NCBI RefSeq assembly: GCF_964204645.1
Contig: NC_134027.1
Span: 24,850,485-24,914,484, forward strand
DNA length: 64,000 bases
Source of the DNA: Tubulanus polymorphus
Taxonomy: Eukaryota > Nemertea > Palaeonemertea > Tubulaniformes > Tubulanidae
Direction of reading: 5' to 3'
How positions within the stretch are numbered: the stretch's first letter is position 1; the number at the start of each line of letters is the position of its first letter. A program made the position numbers and the translations under genes. This document shows positions 47,075 to 58,600 of the stretch, in pieces. The notes under the pieces are model-generated. The model had not been told where the DNA came from and did no database searches. It was given only the letters and a program-made list of their open reading frames with translations.

Positions 47075-48486
47075 GGTCTTGTCAAATATGTTTTAAAAAA
47101 TAGGTTAACTGATTGTGGCTAATTCGGGGTTCACGAAAGGAATAAAAGAATAACTTAAAAACTTAAAGATTTAGTAGTTCAACTGTATGGAAAGAATACT
47201 CGTACAGAAATACACCTGAAAAACTGACTCGATTTACTTACATAATGAAAGTGCAAATACTTGTTGAGCATTATTAAACTCGGTTTTGTTAAATCGTTGA
47301 TTTTTGTAAACTTATGACGCCAATAAACACGACTGAATGCATGTGAAAATTTCTGTTCTTAATATCTATTTTTTCAAATGTTTTTTTTTTCTCTAATGAC
47401 ACGCAATAACAGCGACTCAAAAACCCATAATTAACCGGATTGAACATCACAATCGATGATACGTCGACCAACGCAGACAATGAGGCCTGTGGCAGTCGAG
47501 GATTCCGCTTGTGGCAAGCGAGGATCCACCGGATTCAGCAGTAGTCTACTTTCAGAAACGACGCTCGAATTTCTCCAAAATCTATCTTTATCTTCTCAAC
47601 TTATACGAATGGTAGATAAAAGCCGCACTATATATATGAAAAATGAAACATCAATCTTAGTTGACAGTAGCGGAGCTGTCCGGATCACCAGATGCCAAAA
47701 AGAAAAGAACGATAAACTCCGGTATCAAATCAAGCATATCCTTTATTCCACGGTTATCAACAAATAAATTCCAGCAATATTCGTTCACAAAATATATCGC
47801 GCGCACACTGAGAGTTCGGCAGGAATATAAACTACGGGCAAACGAATAAAGATGAAATATGCGGGAAGAGAAAAGAACCTGAAATATAAGTAAAAATGTA
47901 AGATTAGTGTACCGCTGGTAAAACCGGTAGGGGCAATGTTCCAGAAACGCCAGAATTAATGTAATTGACTGACACCACCGTAAAATACAAATAATCAATA
48001 ATAATTAATATCCCCTTAATCAAAGTAAACCCACCATAGCGAAATTGATATAAAAGTTAAAAAAAGCGATGGGAAGAGACTCGGTTCCCACGCGTCTGCT
48101 TCTAGATAGTTCTCATAACGATGTGCCGAATAAGACAACTCATCCCGGAAGGGATATTTTCTCAATTGCTAGGACCCCCACACCTCCACGAGTCTTACCA
48201 CGAACCTGCGATCCTAGTCACGTAGGCAAGTTGCACCGGTAAACCAGGATGGGCAGCAATCAGGACATTGGGGTACGATAACCACACTCAAACGTGGTGA
48301 ACTTTTATCTTTTTAATCTGGACATTGTTTGTTTTAACCATTGTATATATCAGGAAGATTTGCTATGACTGCAATGGGTATCCCCTGGATGTGATAACTG
48401 AATATATTGACGCCACAAGTACAAGTTCTGAATGAGGTTTTATAAACTGTATCGATGCAGGGTCAAAATATAAATCTACCGAAGAA

Positions 48487-51400
48487 ATGGCAATAAACAA
48501 AAGGAGTCGGGTAAGAGAAACGTGAAGATCAGGGTCAGGGTGCTCAATTTACAACAAATGAGACTATATTCAAAAATAGAAAACCAACTTGACAGTTTAG
48601 TGATAGAAGTTCATTTTTTCGATCAAGTAATTTTTTGGCCTTAGTTTCTAATAAAGAAACGGTTGTTCGAATTTTAGAGTGATCAAGCTTTATTTTCAAA
48701 CCAGTTCAATGAACAGCAATAAAACTAGGTGTTGTTTTTGTTTATCCAGGTTATTGGTATTTCGGTAGTGTTGATATCGGTCATATTCTATTTAGCTGAT
48801 CACACTGTTATCGGTGCGTATTAAATCATGTAAACTGGAATTAAAAAAACAAGATTTGTTGTATGTTCATTACTCTTCATCAACAATGAGCTACTCAAAA
48901 ATGTCCATGTTCAATCCACCTAGTAAACGCGGTTTTCGATCATCTCAATGATTTGTTAACGTAAGGCCTTTGTGATCTGGGATAAAATTGTTCTCATATC
49001 GCGTTCACTTTTCGTCCGTCCAATCGTTCCGTTCGTCTTTCCGTAAACGGAATCCAGTATTTTTCTCGAAATTTCTACCCTAGTCACAGTCATCTACGGC
49101 CCAAAAACTGGCCCTGTTAGAACTAAGATGGCCGACTGGCGGCCATTGTTGCTCGCCGAAATCAGTACTTTTTACACATTTTTGAAGTTTTCAACGGGAA
49201 CTTTGAATTGTTTTAAATTTTCTTGATCTTTGATATATATTTGTATGCCCAAGGGCCCATCAGCATAAGATGAAATTGAATCGATCGTACCCAGGACGGC
49301 TGTGCTGTGACCGTTTTGTGCCCAAAATTTCGTGTTAGGCATGAATTGCGAGACCTGTAGCTTCCTACTGGTTTGCAATTTTTCACCAAATTCATTTCAT
49401 CTTAAATTTCAAAACGATGAGTCAGTTTTATATTGATCATATATCTAATAGCTCTGGCCGGGTGGTGAAATGGGTAGAAAAATAACGAGCCCAAAGAAGA
49501 AAGACTATGTAATAAATGTAACGCAAGACGCCTTGGTGATGAACGACATTTTCTCCTGACATCAGGGGCAGATCCAGGATTCTAGGAAAGAGGGGGCACC
49601 CATCTCAATAATATCCTCACCTGCGGAAGCGCGAAGCGCGCTCGGCTCCGTTACAAGCGCAGGAACGAACAGGGAGGGCCAAATTCGGTTTTCGTACCTA
49701 GTCGACTAGTGGTCGGAACTAATAACCGAATGCGCTTGATTTTCGAACTAGTTCCGGAATATAGTTCTGACTAACTGACATTCGGTTTCGTTTAGTTCGA
49801 CTATAGTCGACTAACTCAGATAACCGAAGGTGGTCGAGAGAGCGCGACGGGGATTCGCCGCAGGTTGGAACTTTTCGAAATTTCTGCTTCTCAGACTCAT
49901 TCTGAGACAATCTGAAGACCCAAAATTCAAATAATATGTCTTAATTTAAACTTGACCGTTGACCGTTTTCTCTTTTAAATCATTCATATAAGTGATAAAC
50001 GCCGGCGCCCCCTCCCCATGGATCTGTCACTGGGAATGCAACTTTCTAACGACCAATAGAAACCAACTGATTCCCTCTATATTTAGGAAAATCCGAACAA
50101 ACTTTTTAGTGTAAAACAGAAAAAGAACACTAATTTGAATTCTGTGCCCGCGTCTAGTGGAAAACCTGTGTAAACCGTGTCCCTAATGCAGCCGTCAATG
50201 AAATGGATTTAACCCCCAGCTCATCCACTCGACGATCTTTCGACCGATTCGATGTCTATTCGATGTGCTGGCAGCATGAAAATATGTGAAAATCGATTTT
50301 CTTGCGAATGCGCAGGAAAGGAATTTTATCTTCTTTCGAATGGACGGTGGTTTCGTATAACTGAAATTCGAAACACAGTCGAATCCCAGACGGAAGAAAA
50401 CTCCTTTTGTGAAACTCCGAATGCGAACACAAAATTATAGCACGTGCATCACAAACGGCCGTGTTCCAGACGTTCGGGCGGGCCATGTTTTAGTGGCTAT
50501 GCTGCAGCCGTGTCTAAGATGATACTCAATGTTTGTACAAATGAATTACTTAAACATTGAATACCGGTATTCAATATGGTAGACTCAGAGTTTACCGGTT
50601 TAAAAAGCGTGTGAAAATCAATGTAGCAAAACATCAATGTAGCGAAAAACATTTCGTTCAAAGGAAAAAAACATTTATTTCTCACCATGACACCCATCCG
50701 GGGCTCCGTATTACGATGAAATGAAATGAATGAAATTTAAATTAACTACAAAATATAGGATAATGCATGTCGTTTATTCTGTTATTTTAATGTTTAGGAC
50801 AGCAGCAGAACTGTATAGACGCAGCAGATACGACAATCACGACAGTTGTAACACCGGCAGTTGTAAAACTAGGTGGCACTACTGTCGTACAATGCCAGGT
50901 ATCACCTCCCAGTAGAAAATTCTGCGGTCTCAGAATAGCATTGAGTAGCCCTTCAGTGCAGTTCGCGTTTGAAAAGACAAACTGTCCTCGTGGAGCTATC
51001 ACAAATCCAAGATACACTGGACAATGTGACGTCAAAGCTGGGCGTTATAGTATGCGAATCACTAATGTACAGATGTCTGATGCTGGAAGATGGTCATGTA
51101 ACTATATGAACTCTTTCCCAAATAGTGGAGGAGTACTTGCTGTAGAAGGTGAGAATGAAAAGCAATTGAGTAAAACTAAAATGTTTCCAAAAACGATTGA
51201 GTTGTCCGGGAGAATGTTGCTATTGTTGTCGTTATAATTATGTTTACGACTCTCATGACAGTTCTTCAACATATATTCATGATTATGCTAATTGTTGCCA
51301 GTGTTGTTCCCATATCTGATCTGAGTCTTTTTTAAATACTGTTTTGTCTACTAAAGAAAATTGTGTTATTTCTTACAGCACTTCCGAGTGGACCGGTTCT

Positions 51401-53799
51401 AACATCTGAACCAACCACCGCCATTAACAACATCGTTACAGTACAGGAGAATTCACCGTTAACAATCACATGTGACGGTTCACAGTCTGGAGCTAAAGGA
51501 CTGACGTATAAATGGAATGGTGTCAATCTATCAGGACAGTCTAATAATAAACTCAGTTTTACAGAAGTCAGGAGAACTGATTTAGGTGTTTATACGTGTA
51601 CAGTGTCGAATACAGCAGGAACAGTTGCTGGTAGTATTATTATCAATGTCCTATGTAAGTAAATTAACATATTGATACAACCTATACAAAAAAAAACTTT
51701 TCGATATGGCTCCGGCATCCAGTTCTTCAGTCGTGGTTTAATTGAAATGATTTTAGATATTTCTGTAACTCTCGATCCGACCTTAGGCAAGACGGATTCA
51801 AACATAAAAGGTATGCCCACTATTTCATCCTTGTGCATTTGACTTAAAGTTGATCAGATTCAGAATTTCGGGTTTCTAGCTAATTTGAGCTTCTTTCACT
51901 TCCATTTATTTTGGCTAATTCTTTTTGAGGTGATTGCTCTGAACCGGCTGCCCTGCCTAGGCGTAGGCTTTATTCAAAGTATAAAGACAGCCTGGACGTT
52001 TGTATGTTCCAGATGAATAGTAATTATCACTTCGCGCATTAGGCATAAGTTACGAAATATCTCAACGCTCGTAGACATAACTTACGAACCAAAAAGTAAT
52101 TGAACGAGCAAATCATCCAGAAATACAATAAATGCATATGTGTTTTTCAAATTTTAAGACCTTAGGTTTTTATATCTATCAATATGTTCAAAACTTCACA
52201 AAACATTTTCAATCAGTGTAAATAGCTTCCTTTTAATTTATGTCAATGTTAAATGAAAGTATAAAGTTCCATCAAAAGTACATCCCTGTTAAGCCTGGTG
52301 CCGCCTGATTTGCCCTAGCACAATTCAAGAAGAAAGCCCTTATGCTGTACGTGCCGCCCGTACGGAACGGGGTCAAAACGTCGCACGGTGGGGGAGGTAT
52401 GTGACAGTAGTATGCGTGTGTATATGGGGGCGGGCGAGGGGTTGCGGCTTTATGTGTTTTACATTCCTTTACCGTAGAACCATATTCAGCGTCTTAATTT
52501 GTTTCCATCGACAGATTCTACTACCATTAATTGGGGACCGTTGACTCGTGGCCCACCGGGAGGTATCGTGGTTTCACTTGTTATCATCACAATTATCGTT
52601 GTTAATGTCGTAATTCTATTTGTGAAAATACGCGAAAAAAATTCGAAAAGGTAGGACACAAAATCTCACCAATATATTTCAGAAAGTTACGTCCTGTATT
52701 ATACCGACCTTTATCCGATATATTTTATTCGGATCTGATAATTTTTCCAGTTCCGCTGCTACAAAGACAAACATTAGAAGCAAGAGTGAGGCAACGACAA
52801 GAGGTATATTTATATTTATATACATAGTTCCCTACTCCGTACCTCCACTCAGAATCTAGTGTCAACTCGGAATATGACACTTATGGATGTACAATTTCTA
52901 AGTGAGTGATAACATGTAAAATCAGGTGCCTGGTTAAATTTGACTTGAGATTAATTCATTTTCACTGTTTCAACTCAGATTGAGTCAGATTTCAACCGAG
53001 AATGAATTTGTATTCAGGTCTATGCAAATAAAAAAGTGGACTTACTTTAGGCCAATGTCATTAGATTTAGTATTTTGAACATGCGATGACAAATCCAAAA
53101 AACAGAATATTCCAAGGATCACCGAAAATAGGATCACCATTTTGCATTTTTAAATATAATCTATTTGATAACGAAATTTTGCAAGATTTCATATATCAAT
53201 ATACTATTAGGTGCATCATCTTAACTTCAAAGTCGAATATATTCTGTTTACTCTTGATTTTCAGCTCGAAAAGATGAAGCCGAAATGTCTACGAGAAAAC
53301 AACGATCTTCCGCTAAAACGAAAGAACCGATTTACGGAAATCGCGAGGTGCGAAATATTCAACTGCATCATTAATTTTATGCAGTTTAACAAATCAGTTA
53401 AAGCAGTTTAACAAATTACAGTTTTCGAGTTCATCGAAATCTGGGGTGGATGCTTACGGCAAAAAGTGTACATCTCTTCTTAGTAACGCCACACTTTTTT
53501 TTCAATCGAATTTTATGCCTACCGGGGATCAAATCTATATAATGAAAAACAGTTAAGCGTCTCAGTAGAGATAACAGATGTTATTGTAACCATATGTCAT
53601 CATTTGGGACTGAGAGCGCCCAGTTCAGAGATAATCGAAGTATCCAAGATGACTTGAAGAATACTGTCCTGCGTCGCCAAATCTACTGATTTTCTTTTTC
53701 ACGATCAATGGACATTTATCTATTATTTTACAGATGGACAACGTCGCCAGAAACGCGTCTGCGTTCAGAGACCTTGGCGAGGAATATGAGGAAATCTAG
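48487..53799 (+). CDS. Ig-domain receptor C: two Ig domains, TM helix, YEEI tail
   Basis: Eight exons join in phase: 48487-48510, 48750-48813, 50798-51148, 51379-51654, 52515-52650, 52751-52803, 53265-53347 and 53734-53799. They give 350 residues. The leader is M-A-I-N-K-R-S-R plus the shared hydrophobic exon. Ig1 is a V-like domain with six cysteines and D-A-G-R-W-S-C. Ig2 is I-set-like (L-T-I-T-C-D-G to L-G-V-Y-T-C). The third Ig exon of gene A is absent: 51655-52514 contains no matching frame. The helix (about 255-276, I-V-V-S-L-V-I-I-T-I-I-V-V) is followed by K-I-R-E-K. The tail of about 70 residues keeps I-Y-G-N-R-E (Tyr325) and terminal E-E-Y-E-E-I but lacks the D-V-Y-E-V-Y of gene A. 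Intron 2 carries repeat elements. Presumed surface receptor with tyrosine-based signalling; partners are unknown. Confidence 0.88.
49560..49870. mobile_element. Repeat insertions in gene C intron 2
   Basis: 49565-49690 begins GGGGCAGATCCAGGATTCTAGG and includes GCGAAGCGCGCTCGGC, a style common to dispersed invertebrate repeats. 49690-49840 is a compact fold-back with CCTAGTCGACTAGTGGTCGG and CGACTATAGTCGACTAA. The same pair sits at 56767-57045 in gene D, so insertion predates the duplication. Confidence 0.6.
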
Positions 53800-55688
53800 C
53801 ACAAACTATTTTTCGAGTCCAAATTTGTATTTGCAAATCAATTTACTATAAGTTTAAAAATCCTTTGGATTATTTGTAAGCACCATGATCATTCCAACTT
53901 TCTCGGCGAATCTGACTGTAAAAAGTCTTCGTTGCGTAGTAATAACGTTTGGCTGTGAGCCTAAAACATGTTCTAGGCAGCATATTATACAGATCGCTGA
54001 TTTCTTTTAGAATCTGCACATTTTTAGCTGCAATAATGATATAATAATGTAGTTCATAACCTATCCAAGACTTAATTTTCAATCGATTCAAGCACCTTTA
54101 TTCTAACCCTAACATCAATCTATTTTAAAAAATTTCACTTGTATTGCTATATAACCTCGAACATTCGTTTAGTATTTTATAAATCATAGTATAGGTGGAA
54201 CTCATTTATAAGTTAGTGCTCTATTCAGTAACAAACATTTCTCGGGGAAGTTTTCATCAGCATCAGGCTCAGAAGGTCTTGTTAAATATGTTTTAAAAAA
54301 TAGGTTAACTGATTGTGGGTTAATCCGGGGTTCACGAAAGGAATAAAAGAATAACTTGAAAACTGAAAGATTTAGTAGTTCAACTGTATGGAAAGAATAC
54401 TCGTACAGAAATACACCTGAAAAACTGACTCGATTTACTTACATAATGAAAGTGCAAATACTTTTTGAGCATTATTAAACTTGGTTTTGTTAAATCGTTG
54501 ATTTTTGTAAACTTATGACGCCAATAAACACGACTGAATGCATGTGAAAATTTCTGTTCTTAATATCTATTTTTTCAAATGTTTTTTTTTTTCTCTAATG
54601 ACACGCAATAACACTGACTCAAAAACCCATAATTAATCGGATTGAACATCACAATCGATGATACGTCGACCGACGCAGACAATGAGGCCTGTGGCAGTCG
54701 AGGATTCCGCTTGTGGCAAGCGAGGATCCACCGGATTCAGCAGTAGTCTACTTTCAGAAACGACGCTCGAATTTCTCTAAAATCTATCTTTATCTTCTCA
54801 ACTTATACGAATGGTAGATAAAAGCCGCACTATATATATGAAAAATGAAACATCAATCTTAGTTGACAGTAGCGGAGCTGTCCGGATCACCAGATGCCAA
54901 ACAGAAAAGAACGATAAACTCCGGTATCAAATCAAGCATATCCTTTATTCCACGGTTATCAACAAATAAATTCCAGCAATATTCGTTCACAAAATATATC
55001 GCGTGCACACTGAGAGTTCGGCAGGAATATAAACTACGGGCAAACGAATAAAGATGAAATATGCGGGAAGAGAAAAGAACCTGAAATATAAGTAAAAATG
55101 TGAGATTAGTGTACCGCTGGTAAAACCGGTAGAGGCAATGTTCCAGAAACGCCAGAATTAATGTAATTGACTGACACCACCGTAAAATACAAATAATCAA
55201 TAATAATTAATATCCCCTTAATCAAAGTAAACCCACCATAGCGAAATTGATATAAAAGTTAAAAAAAGCGATGGGAAGAGACTCGGTTCCCACGCGTCTG
55301 CTTCTAGATAGTTCTCATAACGATGTGCCGAATAAGACAACTCATCCCGGAAGGGATGTTTTCTCAATTGCTAGGACCCCCACACCTCCACGAGTCTTAC
55401 CACGAACCTGCGATCCTAGTCACGTAGGCAAGTTGCACCGGTAAACCAGGATGGGCAGCAATCAGGACATTGGGGTACGATAACCACACTCAAACGTGGT
55501 GAACTTTTATCTTTTTAATCTGGACATTGTTTGTTTTAACCATTGTATATATCAGGAAGATTTGCTATGACTGCAATGGGTATCCCCTGGATGTGATAAC
55601 TGAATATATTGACGCCACAAGTACAAGTTCTGAAAGAGGTTTTATAAACTGTATCGATGCAGGGTCAAAATATAAATCTACCGAAGAA
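53800..55688. other. Spacer between genes C and D, including the unit boundary
   Basis: 3' flank of gene C up to the repeat boundary at 54275, then the upstream part of unit 2. No gene is seen. The short opposite-strand open frame at 53870-54091 lies in 3' flank and recurs in gene D without any domain. Confidence 0.6.
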
Positions 55689-58600
55689 ATGGCAATAAAC
55701 AAAAGGAGTCGGGTAAGAGAAACATGAAGATCAGGGTCAGGCTGCTCAATTTACAACAAATGAGACTATATTCAAAAATAGAAAACCAACTTGACAGTTT
55801 AGTGATAGAAGTTCATTTTTTCGATCAAGTAATTTTTTTGCCTCAGTTTCTAATAAAGAAGCTGTTGTTCGAATTTTAGAGTGATCAAGCTTTATTTTCA
55901 AACCAGTTCAATGAACAGTAATAAAACTAGGTGTTGTTTTTGTTGATCCAGGTTATTGGTATTTCGGTAGTGTTGATATCGGTTCTATTCTATTTAGCTG
56001 ATCACACTGTTATCGGTGCGTATTAAATCATGTAAACTGGAATTAAATAAACAAGATTTGTTGTATGTTCATTACTCTTCATCAACAGTGAGCTACTCAA
56101 AAATGTCCATGTTCAATCCATCTAGTAAACGCGGTTTTCGATCATCTCAATGATTTGTTAACGTAAGGCCTTAATGATCTGGGATAAAATTGTTCTCATA
56201 TCGCGTTCACTTTTCGTCCGTCCAATCGTTCCGTTCGTCTTTCCGCAAACGGAATCCAGTATTTTTCTGGAAATTTCTACCCTAGTCACAGTCATCTACG
56301 GCCCAAAAACTGGCCCTGTTAGAACTAAGATGGCCGACTGGTGGCCATTGTTGCTCGCCGAAATCAGCACTTTTTACACACTTTTGAAGTTTTCAACGGG
56401 AACTTTGAATTGTTTTAAATTTTCTTGATCTTTCATATATATTTGTATGCCCAAGGGCCCATCAGCATAAGATGAAATTGAATCGATCGTACCCAGGACG
56501 GCTGTGCTGTGACCGTTTTGTGCCCAAAATTTCGTGTTAGGCATGAATTGCGAGACCTGTAGCTTCCTACTGGTTTGCCATTTTTCACCAAATTCATTTC
56601 ATCTTAAATTTCAAAACGATGAGTCAGTTTTATATTGATCATATATCTAATAGCTCTGGCCGGGTGGAGAAATGGGTAGAAAAATAACGAGCCCAAAGAA
56701 GAAAGACTATGTAATAAATGTAACGCAAGACGCCTTGGTGATGAACGACATTTTCTCCTGACATCAGGGGCAGATCCAGGATTCTAGGAAAGAGGGGGCG
56801 CCCATCTCAATAATATCCTCACCTGCGGAAGCGCGAAGCGCGCTCGGCTCCGTTACAAGCGCAGGAACGAACAGGGAGGGCCAAATTCGGTTTTCGTACC
56901 TAGTCGACTAGTGGTCGGAACTAATAACCGAATGCGCTTGATTTTCGAACTAGTTCCGGAATATAGTTCTGACTAACTGACATTCGGTTTCGTTTAGTTC
57001 GACTATAGTCGACTAATTCAGATAACCGAAGGTGGTCGAGAGAGCGCGACGGGGATTCGCCGCAGGTTGGAACTTTTCGAAATTTCTGCTTCTCAGACTC
57101 ATTCTGAGACAATCTGAAGACCCAAAATTCAAATAATATGTCTTAATTTAAACTTGACCGTTGACCGTTTTCTCTTTTAAATCATTCATATAAGTGATAA
57201 ACGCCGGCGCCCCCTCCCCATGGATCTGTCACTGGGAATGCAACTTTCTAACGACCAATAGAAACCAACTGATTCCCTCTATATTTAGGAAAATCCGAAC
57301 AAACTTTTTAGTGTAAAACAGAAAAAGAACACTAATTTGAATTCTGTGCCCGCGTCTAGTGGAAAACCCGTGTAAGCCGTGTCCCTAATGCAGCCGTCAA
57401 TGAAATGGATTTAACCCCCAGCTCATCCACTCGACGATCTTTCGACCGATTCGATGTCTATTCGATGTGCTGGCAGCATGAAAATATGTGAAAATCGATT
57501 TTCTTGCGAATGCGCAGGAAAGGAATTTTATCTTCTTTCGAATGGACGGTGGTTTCGTATAACTGAAATTCGAAACACAGTCGAATCCCAGACGGAAGAA
57601 AACTCCTTTTGTAAAACTCGAATGCGAACACAAAATTATAGCACGTGCATCACAAACGGCCGTGTTCCAGACGTTCGGGCGGGCCATGTTTTAGTGGCTA
57701 TGCTGCAGCCGTGTCTAAGACGATACTCAATGTTTGTACAAATGAATTACTTAAACATTGAATACCGGTATTCAATATGGTAGACTCAGAGTTTACCGGT
57801 TTAAAAAGCGTGTGAAAATCAATGTAGCAAAACATCAATGTAGCGAAAAACATTTTGTTCAAAGGAAAAAAACATTTATTTCTCACCATGACACCCATCC
57901 GGGGCTCCGTATTACGATGAAATGAAATGAATGAAATTTAAATTAACTACAAAATATAGGATAATGCATGTCGTTTATTCTGTTATTTTAATGTTTAGGA
58001 CAGCAGCAGAACTGTATAGACGCAGCAGATACGACAATCACGACAGTTGTAACACCGGCAGTTGTAAAACTAGGTGGCACTACTGTCGTACAATGCCAGG
58101 TATCACCTCCCAGTAGAAAATTCTGCGGTCTCAGAATAGCATTGAGTAGCCCTTCAGTGCAGTTCGCGTTTGAAAAGACAAACTGTCCTCGTGGAGCTAT
58201 CACAAATCCAAGATACACTGGACAATGTGACGTCAAAGCTGGGCGTTATAGTATGCGAATCACTAATGTACAGATGTCTGATGCTGGAAGATGGTCATGT
58301 AACTATATGAACTCTTTCCCAAATAGTGGAGCAGTACTTGCTGTAGAAGGTGAGAATGAAAAGCAATTGAGTAAAACTAAAATGTTTCCAAAAACGATTG
58401 AGTTGTCCGGGAGAATGTTGCTAATTGTTGTCGTTATAATTATGTTTACGACTCTCATGACAGTTCTTCAACATATATTCATGATTATGCTAATTGTTGC
58501 CAGTGTTGTTCTGACTATGAGATTGATACCGGTTACCCATATCTGATCTGAGTCTTTTTTAAATACTGTTTTGTCTACTAAAGAAAATTGTGTTATTTCT

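Larger units (their letters stand above)
47075..54274 (+). repeat. 7.2-kb direct tandem repeat, unit 1 (carries gene C)
   Basis: GGTCTTGTCAAATATGTTTTAAAAAATAGG at 47075 recurs at 54275 and 61499. Landmarks in between stay at a constant offset of 7201-7202 bp until about 51310, where unit 1 lacks 26 bp present in unit 2; after that the offset is about 7227. Identity looks close to 99 per cent by eye, including introns. The 5' part (47075-48486) is gene-free upstream sequence; it includes the GTGGCAGTCGAGGATTCC repeat and long AT-rich stretches. Confidence 0.95.

Noticed and set aside
47657-47998. 113-residue minus-strand frame that recurs at 54859-55200
   Set aside because: Its recurrence only reflects the 7.2-kb duplication. 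It has no domain, and conservation between such recent copies is not evidence of coding.
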